Shown here one piece after another: positions 49,969 through 59,681 of a stretch of 64,000 nt of DNA. The notes beneath the pieces were generated by a model. It was given only the letters and a program-made list of their open reading frames with translations. It made no database searches and was not told the DNA's origin. This DNA comes from Bradyrhizobium sp. PSBB068. GTDB lineage: Bacteria; Pseudomonadota; Alphaproteobacteria; Rhizobiales; Xanthobacteraceae. Made by a program: the position numbers and the translations under genes. Position 1 is the first letter of the stretch, and the number at the start of each line of letters is the position of its first letter. The DNA lies in contig CP069300.1 in assembly GCA_016839165.1 (NCBI GenBank), positions 1,984,001 through 2,048,000 of the forward strand. Direction: 5' to 3'.

Positions 49969-51242
49969 CGCTGGCCCTTGGCTGCATCGCCGACGACTAT
50001 ACCGGCGCCTCCGACCTCGCCAATACGCTGACCCGCGCCGGCCTGCGCACGGTGCAGACCATCGGCGTGCCGGCGGACGATCTCGCGCTGCCCGAGGTCG
50101 ACGCCGTCGTGGTGTCGCTGAAGAGCCGTTCGATTGAAGCCGGGCTTGCCGTGACACGGTCGCGTGCCGCGGAGGCCTGGCTACGCGACCGCGGCGCCGG
50201 GCACGTCCTGTTCAAGATCTGCTCGACCTTCGATTCCACCGACGCCGGCAATATCGGCCCGGTGATGGACGCGCTGCGCGCGGATTCCAAGGACAGCATC
50301 GTGCTGGTGACGCCGGCGTTCCCGGAAACCGGCCGCACCGTCTATCAGGGCAATCTGTTCGTCGGCTCCGTGCCGCTGAACGAGAGCCCGCTGAAGGACC
50401 ATCCGCTCAATCCGATGCATGATTCCAACCTGGTCCGCGTGCTGGCGCGCCAGAGCCAGACCAAAATCGGCCTGGTGGATCTGGCGACGCTCGCCCGCGG
50501 CGCCGAGGCCGTGCGGGCGAAGCTCGCCGACCTTGCGCGGGGCGGCATCGGCGCTGCCATTGTCGATGCGGTGTTCGACCGCGACCTCGAGACCATCGGG
50601 CAGGTGGCGCTGGATCACCGTCTGTCGGTCGGCGCCTCCGGGATCGGGCTTGGATTGGCACGGGCGCTGGTCGCCACGGGCAAGGCCAAATCGGCTGTCG
50701 GAGAGGCAATCTCCACGGCCGCGATCGGCGGGCCGGCGGCCTGCCTCGCCGGCAGTTGCTCGCAGGCGACCCTGCGTCAGATCGCCGGCGCCGAGAAGGT
50801 GATGCCGGTGTTGCACCTCGACCCGGAGCGGGTGATCGCCGGCAAGGACGAGGCACAGCGCGCGCTCGCCTGGGCCAAGGAGCGGCTTGGCAAGGGGCCG
50901 GTCCTGATCGCCAGCAGCTCGACCCCGGATCAGGTCGCAGCTCTGCAATCGCGTCATGGCCGCGATGCAGCCGGACATGCTATCGAACAGGCCATGGCCG
51001 ACATCGCGGAAGGGCTGGTGCAGTCCGGCGTGCACAGGATGGTGGTCGCCGGTGGTGAAACTTCAGGCGCCGTGGTCGATCGCCTGCGCATCCCGGGATT
51101 TCTGGTCGGGGCGGAAATCGCGGCAGGCGTGCCGGTTCTGCGCGCGGTCGGTGCTGGCAGTGGCGAGATGGTGCTTGCCTTGAAATCGGGCAATTTCGGC
51201 GGGCCGGAGTTCTTCTCCGATGCATTGGCATTGATGCCCTGA
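49965..51242 (+). CDS. otnK: 3-oxo-tetronate kinase OtnK (DUF1537)
   Basis: 425 residues. The DUF1537 N-terminal half ('LGCIADDYTGASDLANTL', 'KICSTFDSTDAGNIGPVMDAL') and C-terminal half ('VLIASSSTPDQVAALQ', 'VVAGGETSGAVVDRL', 'GAGSGEMVLALKSGNFGGPEFFSDAL') of acid-sugar kinases are complete. It phosphorylates 3-oxo-tetronate for OtnC. Start GTG at 49965 overlaps the otnI stop in GTGA. No regulator gene adjoins this cluster. Confidence 0.93.
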   Translation: MTLALGCIADDYTGASDLANTLTRAGLRTVQTIGVPADDLALPEVDAVVVSLKSRSIEAGLAVTRSRAAEAWLRDRGAGHVLFKICSTFDSTDAGNIGPVMDALRADSKDSIVLVTPAFPETGRTVYQGNLFVGSVPLNESPLKDHPLNPMHDSNLVRVLARQSQTKIGLVDLATLARGAEAVRAKLADLARGGIGAAIVDAVFDRDLETIGQVALDHRLSVGASGIGLGLARALVATGKAKSAVGEAISTAAIGGPAACLAGSCSQATLRQIAGAEKVMPVLHLDPERVIAGKDEAQRALAWAKERLGKGPVLIASSSTPDQVAALQSRHGRDAAGHAIEQAMADIAEGLVQSGVHRMVVAGGETSGAVVDRLRIPGFLVGAEIAAGVPVLRAVGAGSGEMVLALKSGNFGGPEFFSDALALMP

Positions 51243-51327
51243 TGCGCCGCTCGCGCATCTTGATGCGCCTTTCGCGCGTCATGTCACGGCAATGACGGGT
51301 ATCTCCGTAGTTCAACGGGTAAGCAAA

Positions 51328-51341
51328 TTAACCCTACTTAA
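51328..51341. promoter_or_regulatory. TTAA-N6-TTAA element upstream of chemoreceptor gene
   Basis: TTAA-CCCTAC-TTAA resembles the cell-cycle regulator CtrA site TTAA-N7-TTAA but is one base short, so it is only a weak candidate. It is followed by a GGAGGGGGG purine run about 100 bases before the gene start. The element lies in a 199-base gap without a gene. Confidence 0.3.
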
Positions 51342-51441
51342 GGAGGGGGGCTGGCTTTGATATCTGCGGCGTCCCGCAGCGCCATCAGTCATCTTCCCGC
51401 ACGAACGGGCCTCGCGAGCCCGGCACCCCAGAGACATCATA

Positions 51442-53133
51442 ATGTTCGCCAAATTCTCGATCCGCGCCAAGATCATTGCCGCGGTTGCGTTCCTGCTCGT
51501 CGCGCTGACGGGCATGGGCCTGCTTGCAGTTTGGAATATGCGGGCGATCAACGCCAGCACGGTCGACATCACGACCAATTGGTTGCCGAGCGTGCGCGTG
51601 CTCGGTGAGCTGCGCGCCGGGGTGATCACCTATCGCAACGTGATCCGCGAGCACATGCTCTCGGAAACGCTCGAAGAGAAGCTGGCGGCGGAAAAGACGC
51701 TCGCCGGTGTCGTCGAGATGAGCGCGAAGGCCCGCGCCAAGTACGAGCCGATGATTGCCACTCCGGAGGAGCGCGCGCTCTACCAACAGTGGTCCGAGAC
51801 CTGGGACAAGTACAGGAAGGGCACCGAGGAGGTGATGGCCATCTCGCGCAAGGAAGCCGGCAAGCTTCCCCATGAGGCGCACGAGCTCAATACCAAGGTC
51901 GTGAACAAGATCGGCCTCGAGGCGGACGAAATCCTCAACAAGGACATCGAGCTCAACAATGTCGGTGCCGAAAAGGCCGCCCAGGACTCCGCGAGCAACT
52001 ACAGCTCGGCCCTGATGATGGTCGCGGTGATCCTCGGCTTGGCGATCCTGATCAGCGTCGGCGTCAGCCTCTACACGGTTCGCGACATCTCGGCAGGCAT
52101 TGCCTCGATCGTCAGCCCGATGCAGGCGCTCGGCCGCGGCGACCTCACCGCCGTCGTGCCGCACCAGGGTGAGAAGACCGAGATCGGCGCCATGGCCGAT
52201 ACGTTGCAGGTGTTCAAGGAAGCCCTGGTCGCCAAGAAGGCGGCCGACGAAGCCGCGGCTGCCGATGCCGAAGCCAAGATCGAGCGCGGCCGCCGGGTCG
52301 ACACCATCACCCGCAATTTCGAACAGATGATCGGCGAGATCGTGCAGACCGTGTCGTCGGCCTCGACCCAGCTCGAAGCCTCGGCGAGCACCCTGTCGTC
52401 GACCGCAAGGCGTTCGCAGGAGCTGACCACCTCGGTCGCGGCCGCGTCCGAGGAGGCCTCGACCAACGTGCAGTCGGTGGCGTCGGCGACCGAAGAGCTG
52501 TCGTCGTCGGTGACCGAGATCAGCCGTCAGGTGCAGGAATCGGCGCGGATGGCCGGTGACGCCGTCGGCCAGGCGCGTACCACCAACGATCGCGTCAGCG
52601 AGCTGTCGAAGGCTGCTGCGCGGATCGGCGACGTCGTCGAGCTGATCAACACGATTGCCGGCCAGACCAATCTGCTGGCGCTGAACGCCACCATCGAGGC
52701 GGCGCGCGCCGGCGAGGCCGGCCGCGGTTTCGCGGTCGTGGCGTCCGAGGTGAAGGCGCTGGCCGAGCAGACCGCCAAGGCGACCGGGGAGATCGGCCAG
52801 CAGATCGCCGGCATCCAGACCGCGACCCAGGAGTCGGTCGGTGCCATCAAGGAAATCTCCTCGACCATCGAGCGGCTGTCGGAGATCTCGTCCACCATCG
52901 CGGCGGCGGTCGAGGAGCAGGGCGCAGCAACGCAGGAAATATCCCGAAACGTGCAGCAGGCGGCGCAGGGCACCCAGCAGGTCTCGGCCAACATCACCGA
53001 CGTGCAGCACGGCGCCAATGAGACCGGCTCGGCCTCGAGCCAGGTGCTGTCGGCGGCACAGTCGCTCTCGGGTGACAGCAACCGCCTCAAGCTCGAGGTC
53101 GGCAAGTTCCTCGACGCCGTCCGCGCGGCCTGA
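51442..53133 (+). CDS. Methyl-accepting chemotaxis protein
   Basis: 563 residues. TM1 at about 10-30, a helical periplasmic sensor of the 4HB_MCP type (to about 188), TM2 at about 190-212, HAMP at about 215-265 ('[38 protein letters not shown]') and a signalling domain with the tip '[42 protein letters not shown]'. Typical MCP topology. No C-terminal NWETF-like tether for CheR is seen. Stands alone, so the ligand is unknown. A strong hairpin terminator follows. Confidence 0.95.
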   Translation: MFAKFSIRAKIIAAVAFLLVALTGMGLLAVWNMRAINASTVDITTNWLPSVRVLGELRAGVITYRNVIREHMLSETLEEKLAAEKTLAGVVEMSAKARAKYEPMIATPEERALYQQWSETWDKYRKGTEEVMAISRKEAGKLPHEAHELNTKVVNKIGLEADEILNKDIELNNVGAEKAAQDSASNYSSALMMVAVILGLAILISVGVSLYTVRDISAGIASIVSPMQALGRGDLTAVVPHQGEKTEIGAMADTLQVFKEALVAKKAADEAAAADAEAKIERGRRVDTITRNFEQMIGEIVQTVSSASTQLEASASTLSSTARRSQELTTSVAAASEEASTNVQSVASATEELSSSVTEISRQVQESARMAGDAVGQARTTNDRVSELSKAAARIGDVVELINTIAGQTNLLALNATIEAARAGEAGRGFAVVASEVKALAEQTAKATGEIGQQIAGIQTATQESVGAIKEISSTIERLSEISSTIAAAVEEQGAATQEISRNVQQAAQGTQQVSANITDVQHGANETGSASSQVLSAAQSLSGDSNRLKLEVGKFLDAVRAA

Positions 53134-53174
53134 TCCCGCGGCCCGAACGATCTGCATCGGGCAACGAACACAAG

Positions 53175-53204
53175 CGTGGTGGGCCGACCGGCTCACCACG
53201 TTTT
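53175..53204 (+). terminator. Rho-independent terminator after chemoreceptor gene
   Basis: CGTGGTGGGCC (53175-53185) pairs with GGCTCACCACG (53190-53200) over 11 positions with one G-U, around a four-base loop, followed by TTTT and shortly TTTTT. A second weaker hairpin (CAGCCC 53262-53267 with GGGCTG 53280-53285, then TCTCTTTTT) lies downstream. Confidence 0.85.
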
Positions 53205-53494
53205 GCATTTTTGCAGGGCAGCGATGCGCTAGCCCGCGGCGGCCGAAACCGCATCCTCGGCCAGCCCGCTTTTGCAGCAGGGCTGTCTCTTTTTGATGAC
53301 GACGCGATCGTGACCGGCTGCGCCTTGTCCGGCGCGTCCGCGGCCTCACGAAGGATGCCAAGGAAGTGAAGGCCGCCGCGGCTCCGCGGGTTGGCGTTTC
53401 GCACGGCATCGGGTAAATCGGCCGCTATCGGAACGGCTTTTGCAATGTCGATTCCTCTGCCCGGGGCGGGCTTCATTTCGGGAATGCTGCTTTT
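53205..53494. other. Gap before RND genes, no gene seen
   Basis: About 290 bases (361 from the MCP stop) hold the second weak terminator hairpin at 53262-53295 and the presumed promoter of the RND operon. No regulator gene or convincing small reading frame is present. Confidence 0.4.
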
Positions 53495-56400
53495 ATGATC
53501 GCACTGGTTCGTATCGCGCTGAGCCGGCCATATACTTTCGTCGTGCTCGCGATCCTGCTGCTGATTATCGGACCGCTGGCGGCGCTCCGCACGCCGACCG
53601 ACATCTTTCCCGAAATCCGCATCCCCGTGATCGGCGTGGCCTGGCAGTACACCGGCCTGCCGCCGGACCAGATGTCCGGCCGTATCACGACCCCGTTCGA
53701 GCGTACGCTGACCACGACGGTCAACGACATCGAGCACATCGTTGCTAACTCCTATAACGGCATCGGCATCGTCAAGATCTTCTTCCAGCCCAATGTCGAT
53801 ATCCGCACCGCCAACGCGCAGGTCACGGCGATCGCCCAGACCTTGCTGAAGCAATTGCCGCCGGGCGCGACGCCGCCCTTGATCCTGAACTACAGCGCCT
53901 CGACGGTTCCGATCATCCAGGTCGCGCTCTCGGGGGACGGCCTCACCGAGCAGAACCTCGCCGACATCGGCATCAACCAGCTGCGCACGCCGCTGGTCAC
54001 GGTGCCCGGGGCCGCGATCCCGTATCCGTATGGCGGCAAGCAGCGCCAGATCCAGATCGACCTCAATTCGACCGCGCTGCAGGCGCGCGGCCTGTCGGGG
54101 CAGGACGTCGCCAACGCGCTTGCCGCGCAGAACCTGATCACGCCGGTTGGTACCCAGAAGATCGGCAGTTTCGAATACACCATCAATCTGAACAACTCGC
54201 CGCTCAAGATCGAGGAGCTCGGCGACCTGCCGATCAAGACCGTCAACGGCGCGATGGTCTATGTGCGCGACGTCGCCACCGTCCGCGACGGCAATCCGCC
54301 GCAGACCAACATCGTCCATGTCGACGGCAACCGCTCGGTGCTGATGATGGTGCTGAAGGCCGGCGCGGTATCGACGCTCGATATCATCGCCGGCATCAAG
54401 CAGAAGGTGATCGACGTCAAGGACCAGCTGCCGGACGCGCTCAAGATCGGCTTCGTCGGCGACCAGTCGGTGTTCGTCCGCGGTGCGATCACCGGCGTCG
54501 CCTTCGAGGGCGTGATCGCGGCGCTGCTGACCAGCGTGATGATCCTCTTGTTCCTCGGCAGCTGGCGCTCGACCGTGATCATCGCGGTGTCGATCCCGCT
54601 GTCGGTGCTCGGCGCCATCATCATGCTGTCCCTGATCGGCGAGACGCTCAACATCATGACGCTCGGCGGCCTTGCGCTCGCGGTCGGCATCCTGGTCGAC
54701 GACGCCACGGTGACGATCGAGAACATCAACTACCATCTCGAGCAGGGCAAGCCGGTCGAGCAGTCGATCCTCGACGGCGCCAACCAGATCGTGACGCCGG
54801 CCTTCGTCTCGCTGCTCTGTATCTGCATCGTGTTCGTGCCGATGTTCTTCCTCACCGGCGTCGCGCGCTTCCTGTTCGTGCCGATGGCCGAAGCGGTCAT
54901 GTTCGCGATGATCTGGTCGTTCATCCTGTCGCGCACCCTGGTGCCGACGATGGCGAACTATCTGTTGCAGCCGCATGTGCATCATGAGGGCGCGCCGCCG
55001 AAGTCGCGCAATCCCTTCGTCTGGTTCCAGCGCGGCTTCGAAGCCCGGTTCGAACGTATCCGCGGCGGCTATCATGGCCTGCTTGCGATGGCGCTCGGCC
55101 ACCGCAAGGTGTTCGTCGGCGGCTTCCTTGCCGTGGTGGCCGTGTCGTTCCTGCTGGTGCCGTTCCTCGGCCGCAACTTCTTCCCGGCAGTCGACGCCGG
55201 CAACATCCTGATGCATGTCCGCACCCAGGTCGGCACCCGCGTCGAGGAGACCGCCAACCAGATGGCGGATGTCCAGAAGGCGATCCGCAAGCTGATCCCG
55301 GGCGAGATCGACACCATGACCGACAACATCGGCATGCCGATCTCCAGCATCAACCTGACCTACAACAACACCGGCGTGATCGGGCCGCAGGATGCCGACA
55401 TCCAGATCAAGCTCAGGGAAGGTCACAAGCCGACCGAACAGCATGTCCGCACGCTGCGTGAGCAGTTGCCGCGGCTGTTCCCGGGCACCAGCTTCTCCTT
55501 CCTGCCGGCCGACATCGTCAGCCAGATCCTGAACTTCGGCGCGCCGGCGCCGATCGATCTGCAGATCCGCGGCGCCAATCTCGAGGGCAACTACGCCTAT
55601 GCCAACAAGCTGCTGGCGAAGATCAAGCGCATTCCCGGCATCGCCGACGCGCGGATCCAGCAGTCGCCGAACAATCCGACCTTCAACATCGATGTCGACC
55701 GCACCCGCGCGCAATATGTCGGCCTGACCGAGCGCGACGTCACCAATTCGCTGGTGGTGAATCTCGCCGGCTCCTCGCAGGTCGCGCCGACCTACTACCT
55801 CAACCCCGACAACGGCGTGTCCTATTCGATCGTGATGCAGACGCCGCAGTACCAGATCGATTCGCTGAGCGCGCTGCAGACCTTGCCGATCACCGCGGCC
55901 GGCAATACCCAGGCGCCGATCCTCGGCGGCATCGCCGACATCAAGCGCGCGACCTCCAGCGCGGTGGTGTCGCAATACGACATCCAGTCGCTGGTGCAGA
56001 TCTACGCCACGACGCAGGGCCGCGATCTCGGCGGCGTCGCGACCGACGTGCGCCAACTCATCGCCGACACCGCCAAGGAGGTGCCGAAAGGCTCGTCCGT
56101 GGTGCTGCTCGGCCAGGTGCAGACGATGAACTCCGCCTTCACCGGCCTCTTGTTCGGCCTGCTCGGCGCGGTCGTCTTGATCTACTTCCTGATCGTCGTG
56201 AACTTCCAGTCCTGGTCGGACCCGTTCGTGATCATCACGGCGCTGCCCGCAGCGCTCGCCGGCATCGTCTGGATGCTGTTCACGACGGAGACCACGCTGT
56301 CGGTTCCGGCGCTCACGGGCGCCATCATGTGCATGGGCGTTGCGACCGCCAACAGCGTGCTGGTGATCAGCTTCGCCCGCGAGCGCTATGAGGAGCTCGG

Positions 56401-56674
56401 CGATCCCGTCGCGGCGGCGCTGGAGGCCGGTTTCGTCCGGTTCCGCCCGGTGCTGATGACCGCGCTCGCGATGATCATCGGCATGGCGCCGATGGCGCTT
56501 GGGCTGGGCGAGGGCGGCGAGCAGAACGCGCCGCTCGGCCGTGCCGTGATCGGCGGCCTGATCTTCGCCACCTTTGCGACGCTGATGTTTGTTCCCGTGG
56601 TATTCAGTATGGTACACAAGAAGCAAGGCGCCAAAGTCGCCGCCTCATCGGAGATTCCGCATGCAGCCCACTGA
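53495..56674 (+). CDS. RND-superfamily efflux permease
   Basis: 1059 residues, the full length of an inner-membrane RND pump: 12 helices with two large periplasmic loops. TM4 carries the proton-relay pair in 'LALAVGILVDDATVTIENINYHLEQG'. 'FLGRNFFPAVDAGNILMHVRTQVGTRVEETANQM' opens the second loop, as in acriflavine/multidrug pumps. It exports drugs or lipophiles together with the adaptor that follows; the gene order permease-then-adaptor is reversed from acrAB. The substrate is not inferable. No outer-membrane channel gene is present. Confidence 0.93.
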   Translation: MIALVRIALSRPYTFVVLAILLLIIGPLAALRTPTDIFPEIRIPVIGVAWQYTGLPPDQMSGRITTPFERTLTTTVNDIEHIVANSYNGIGIVKIFFQPNVDIRTANAQVTAIAQTLLKQLPPGATPPLILNYSASTVPIIQVALSGDGLTEQNLADIGINQLRTPLVTVPGAAIPYPYGGKQRQIQIDLNSTALQARGLSGQDVANALAAQNLITPVGTQKIGSFEYTINLNNSPLKIEELGDLPIKTVNGAMVYVRDVATVRDGNPPQTNIVHVDGNRSVLMMVLKAGAVSTLDIIAGIKQKVIDVKDQLPDALKIGFVGDQSVFVRGAITGVAFEGVIAALLTSVMILLFLGSWRSTVIIAVSIPLSVLGAIIMLSLIGETLNIMTLGGLALAVGILVDDATVTIENINYHLEQGKPVEQSILDGANQIVTPAFVSLLCICIVFVPMFFLTGVARFLFVPMAEAVMFAMIWSFILSRTLVPTMANYLLQPHVHHEGAPPKSRNPFVWFQRGFEARFERIRGGYHGLLAMALGHRKVFVGGFLAVVAVSFLLVPFLGRNFFPAVDAGNILMHVRTQVGTRVEETANQMADVQKAIRKLIPGEIDTMTDNIGMPISSINLTYNNTGVIGPQDADIQIKLREGHKPTEQHVRTLREQLPRLFPGTSFSFLPADIVSQILNFGAPAPIDLQIRGANLEGNYAYANKLLAKIKRIPGIADARIQQSPNNPTFNIDVDRTRAQYVGLTERDVTNSLVVNLAGSSQVAPTYYLNPDNGVSYSIVMQTPQYQIDSLSALQTLPITAAGNTQAPILGGIADIKRATSSAVVSQYDIQSLVQIYATTQGRDLGGVATDVRQLIADTAKEVPKGSSVVLLGQVQTMNSAFTGLLFGLLGAVVLIYFLIVVNFQSWSDPFVIITALPAALAGIVWMLFTTETTLSVPALTGAIMCMGVATANSVLVISFARERYEELGDPVAAALEAGFVRFRPVLMTALAMIIGMAPMALGLGEGGEQNAPLGRAVIGGLIFATFATLMFVPVVFSMVHKKQGAKVAASSEIPHAAH

Positions 56675-57863
56675 ACAGCGCCCGCCGGTGTCCCGCCGGA
56701 GATTGGGCATATTCGGCGTGGTTGCACTGGTCGGCGCCGGACTGATCGTCGGCACCGGGATCCGCGCGCGCGAGGAGCAGGACACCAGGCTGAAGGAATG
56801 GACTGACGACCAGGCCATTCCGACCGTCGCGGTGGCGCTGCCCAACGCCAAGGCGCTGAGCCCCACGATCGACCTGCCGGGCCGCCTCGAGGCCTATTCC
56901 CGCGCGCCGATCTATGCCCGGGTGTCGGGTTATCTGAAGACCTGGGACGCCGACATCGGCGCCCGCGTCAAGGCCGGCCAGGTGATCGCCGAGATCGAGG
57001 CGCCCGACCTCGATCAGCAATTGCTGCAGGCGCGCGCCGATCTCGCCAGCGCCCAGGCCTCGGCCAAGCTGTCCGAGGCGACGCTCGCCCGGCGCAAGAC
57101 GCTGGTGGCCTCGAACTTCGTCTCGGCCCAGGAGATCGACGAGCGCACCGCCGACCTCTCCAACAAGAACGGCGCGGTCAGGGCGGGCCAGGCCAATGTC
57201 GAGCGGCTGGAAGCGCTTGCCGGCTACAAGAAGATCACGGCGCCGTTCGACGGCGTGGTGACCTCGCGCGACACCGATGTCGGTGCGCTGATCAATGCCG
57301 GCGGCAACTCCGGTCCGGCGATGTTCACGGTCTCCGACATCACCAAGCTGCGCGTCTATGTCAACGTGCCGCAGAACTACGTTCCGGCGATCAAGATCGG
57401 CGCCAAGGCCACGCTGAACCTGCCGGATTACCCGAACCGCAGCTTCCAGGCGACGGTGGAAGCCTCCTCGCAGGCGGTCGATGTCGCCTCTGGCACGACG
57501 CGGATGCAGCTCGGGCTCGACAATTCCTCCGGCGAGCTGATGCCGGGAAGCTATGCCAGCGTGAAGCTGAACCTGCAGCGTGATTCCACGCCGCTCAGCA
57601 TTCCCGCCAGTGCGCTGATCTTCAACAGCAGCGGCCTGCGGGTCGCGACCGTCAGCCCTGACGACAAGGTGCTGTTCAAGACCGTGAAGATCGGCCGCGA
57701 CCTCGGCAAGGAGATCGAGATCGCCTCGGGCCTCGCGCCCGACGACCGCATCATCACCGCCCCGCCGGACGGTCTTGCCGACGGCGATCATGTCCGCGTC
57801 ACCGGCGCCGGCGCCAAGGGCAAGCCGACCACGGCCTCGGAAAAGCAGGACGTGAAGGGGTAG
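56661..57863 (+). CDS. RND efflux periplasmic adaptor (HlyD/AcrA type)
   Basis: 400 residues with an N-terminal membrane anchor (about 15-35), a lipoyl/barrel-sandwich half 'GRLEAYSRAPIYARVSGYLKTWDADIGARVKAGQVIAEIEAPDLDQQL', an alpha-hairpin rich in Ala/Gln, and the second lipoyl half 'ITAPFDGVVTSRDTDVGALINAGG'. It links the pump to an outer-membrane channel. The ATG at 56661 overlaps the pump gene by 14 bases, so the two are coupled. A dispersed palindromic repeat follows the stop. Confidence 0.93.
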   Translation: MQPTEQRPPVSRRRLGIFGVVALVGAGLIVGTGIRAREEQDTRLKEWTDDQAIPTVAVALPNAKALSPTIDLPGRLEAYSRAPIYARVSGYLKTWDADIGARVKAGQVIAEIEAPDLDQQLLQARADLASAQASAKLSEATLARRKTLVASNFVSAQEIDERTADLSNKNGAVRAGQANVERLEALAGYKKITAPFDGVVTSRDTDVGALINAGGNSGPAMFTVSDITKLRVYVNVPQNYVPAIKIGAKATLNLPDYPNRSFQATVEASSQAVDVASGTTRMQLGLDNSSGELMPGSYASVKLNLQRDSTPLSIPASALIFNSSGLRVATVSPDDKVLFKTVKIGRDLGKEIEIASGLAPDDRIITAPPDGLADGDHVRVTGAGAKGKPTTASEKQDVKG

Positions 57864-57873
57864 GGCGTCCTTT

Positions 57874-58017
57874 CTTACCTCGCCCCGCTTGCGGGGAGAG
57901 GTCGGATCGCATCGGTAGATGCGATCCGGGTGAGGGGGTACAGGTCTCTCGGCGTGCAGAACTCGCGGAAGCGGCCCCTCACCCCAACCCTCTCCCCGCA
58001 AGAGCGGGGCGAGGGAG
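57874..58017. repeat. Dispersed palindromic repeat, copy 4
   Basis: CCTCGCCCCGC/GCGGGGAGAGG hairpin, variable stem GGATCGCATC-ggta-GATGCGATCC, GGGTGAGGGG, spacer, CCCCTCACCCC and a final CTCTCCCCGC hairpin. It is the closest relative of copy 1 at 6801. It sits between convergent adaptor and thiolase-like genes. Confidence 0.85.
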
Positions 58018-58026
58018 CTTGGAGAC

Positions 58027-59538
58027 CTATCCCACCCGCCATTCAAGCATGCCGTCACCGGCGGTGACGATGCTGCCGATACTGCCGACCGGCGTGCGGT
58101 TCATATTCTGCAGATGCGCCAGCGTCGCGGTGTCGCTCGCTGGGATGCGGCCGAGGGTGCGGCGGCCGTCTTCGGTGCGCAGCATGGTGACGCCATGCTC
58201 GACCTCGCCATTGGCGCGGTAGATCACGGTGAAGGCCTCGACCTTGCCCTTGCCGCCTGCCTCATCGGTGAACTCAGGTACGTTGCGGCGATGGCTGTCG
58301 GCCTCCGCCTGCACGGAGGTGTCCTGTTTCAGCGCGGCCGTCGGCGCCGCGCGCGACAGCACGAGGCCATGGTGCTTGGTGACGAAGCCGCCCTGGCCGT
58401 AGAGCAGGCCGAGCGTGCCGCCGTTGCGCAGCTTGCGCACCATCGCGCAGGCCGAATGCGTCATGTAGGTGTTGAGCGGCGCGCCGAAGAACGTAAGCCC
58501 GCCGGTCACGGTGGGCTGCACATCGGCACCTAAGCCCAGCGTCCGGCGCGCCATCTTCGGCACGCACGGGAAGCAGCTATAGAGCTCGATCGCATCGAAC
58601 TTTTTGCCATCGCCGCCGACGAGGTCCATCACCGCCTTCAGCACCGCGGTCTGCGCGTGGCTCTCGACGAACTGGTCGCGGGTCAGGTAGTCGCGCGGCT
58701 CCTCCGCCGAGGCGCCGCCGAGCGGATAGATCAGCTTGTGCTCGGGCACGCCGGCGGCGCGCGCCTTGGCAAGGCTGGTCAGGATCAGCGCGCCGCCCAT
58801 GTTCACGGTCGGGTTCGCCACCATCAGCTTGGTATACGGCCAGGCGATCATCCGGTTGTCGGGCGTCGCGGTCGTGATCTCGTCGCCGGTGAAGCGCTTT
58901 TTCAGCCAGGAGTTCGGATTGTCGGCGGCGACCCGCGCATAGGTCGACCACAGCTCGCCGGATTCCTTCAGCGCCTCGCGCGGCGTCTGGCCCCAATGCG
59001 CAGAGGTCGCGCTCTCATAGAGCGGATAGACCGTGATCGGCCTGAACACACCGAGCGTCACCGCCATCGGTTTCTGGAATGCGGCGCCGCGCTTCGGCTC
59101 CTCGACGTCATGCGCGAACGGCGTCCACGGCAATTCGACGCCCGCGCGCTGCGCCTTGGTCGCGGTCGATTGCGCCTCGGCGCCGCAAACTGCCGCCACG
59201 CTGCATTCGCCGCGGGCGATGCGCTGCGCGGCCTCGTGCAGATAGCGGATCGGGCTCTCGCCGCCGACCGGGCCATAATAGAGATGCGCCGGCGCAATGC
59301 CGAGCCGCTGTGCCAGCTGCTTCTCCGGATCGCGGTAGCGCCAGCTCAGGAAGTTGACGACGTCGAGCGACTGCAGGTCGGCGAGCAGTTTTGCGCCGCT
59401 GTCGGCCTCGGCGCGCTTCAGCGCTTCCTCGAGCAAGGTGAGGGGCTCGAGGCCGGCCGCGATATCCTTCGGACGGTCGACGATCTCGCCGACGCCGACG
59501 ATGACGGGAATGCGGTCTTCGGGGATGCTGTTCGACAT
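58027..59538 (-). CDS. Acetyl-CoA acetyltransferase-like (thiolase-fold) protein
   Basis: 503 residues of the thiolase-related SCP2/acetyl-CoA acetyltransferase group annotated in many alphaproteobacteria: 'IPVIVGVGEIVDRP', 'SVAAVCGAEAQSTATKAQRAG', 'ELYSCFPCVPKMARRTLGL' and 'MTHSACAMVRKLRNGGTLGLLYGQGGFVTKHHGLVLS'. The catalytic Cys-His-Cys set of classical thiolases is not all obvious, so true thiolase activity is uncertain. It is followed on the plus side by a palindromic repeat and precedes the nitronate monooxygenase gene. Likely fatty-acid or CoA related. Confidence 0.85.
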   Translation of the reverse strand: MSNSIPEDRIPVIVGVGEIVDRPKDIAAGLEPLTLLEEALKRAEADSGAKLLADLQSLDVVNFLSWRYRDPEKQLAQRLGIAPAHLYYGPVGGESPIRYLHEAAQRIARGECSVAAVCGAEAQSTATKAQRAGVELPWTPFAHDVEEPKRGAAFQKPMAVTLGVFRPITVYPLYESATSAHWGQTPREALKESGELWSTYARVAADNPNSWLKKRFTGDEITTATPDNRMIAWPYTKLMVANPTVNMGGALILTSLAKARAAGVPEHKLIYPLGGASAEEPRDYLTRDQFVESHAQTAVLKAVMDLVGGDGKKFDAIELYSCFPCVPKMARRTLGLGADVQPTVTGGLTFFGAPLNTYMTHSACAMVRKLRNGGTLGLLYGQGGFVTKHHGLVLSRAAPTAALKQDTSVQAEADSHRRNVPEFTDEAGGKGKVEAFTVIYRANGEVEHGVTMLRTEDGRRTLGRIPASDTATLAHLQNMNRTPVGSIGSIVTAGDGMLEWRVG

Positions 59539-59584
59539 TCTTGTTGCTTCACTCTGCGATATTGGAATCGATGTTTGTTTGAGG

Positions 59585-59670
59585 CGTCATTGCGAGGAGC
59601 GAAGCGACGAAGCAATCCATCTATCCGCATACGCGGTGCAATGGATTGCTTCGCTTCGCTCGCAATGACG
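59585..59670. repeat. Dispersed palindrome between thiolase and nitronate monooxygenase genes
   Basis: CGTCATTGCGAGGAGCGAAG at the left is matched in reverse by CTTCGCTCGCAATGACG at the right (59585-59670), with GCAATCCAT and ATGGATTGC as an inner pair. A close copy lies at 62022-62143. Confidence 0.85.
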
Positions 59671-59681
59671 GGGAGGGGGTA

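Noticed and set aside
51328..51341. CtrA cell-cycle site upstream of the chemoreceptor gene as a firm claim
   Set aside because: Spacer is six rather than seven bases, so it is kept only as a weak feature and not as a finding.
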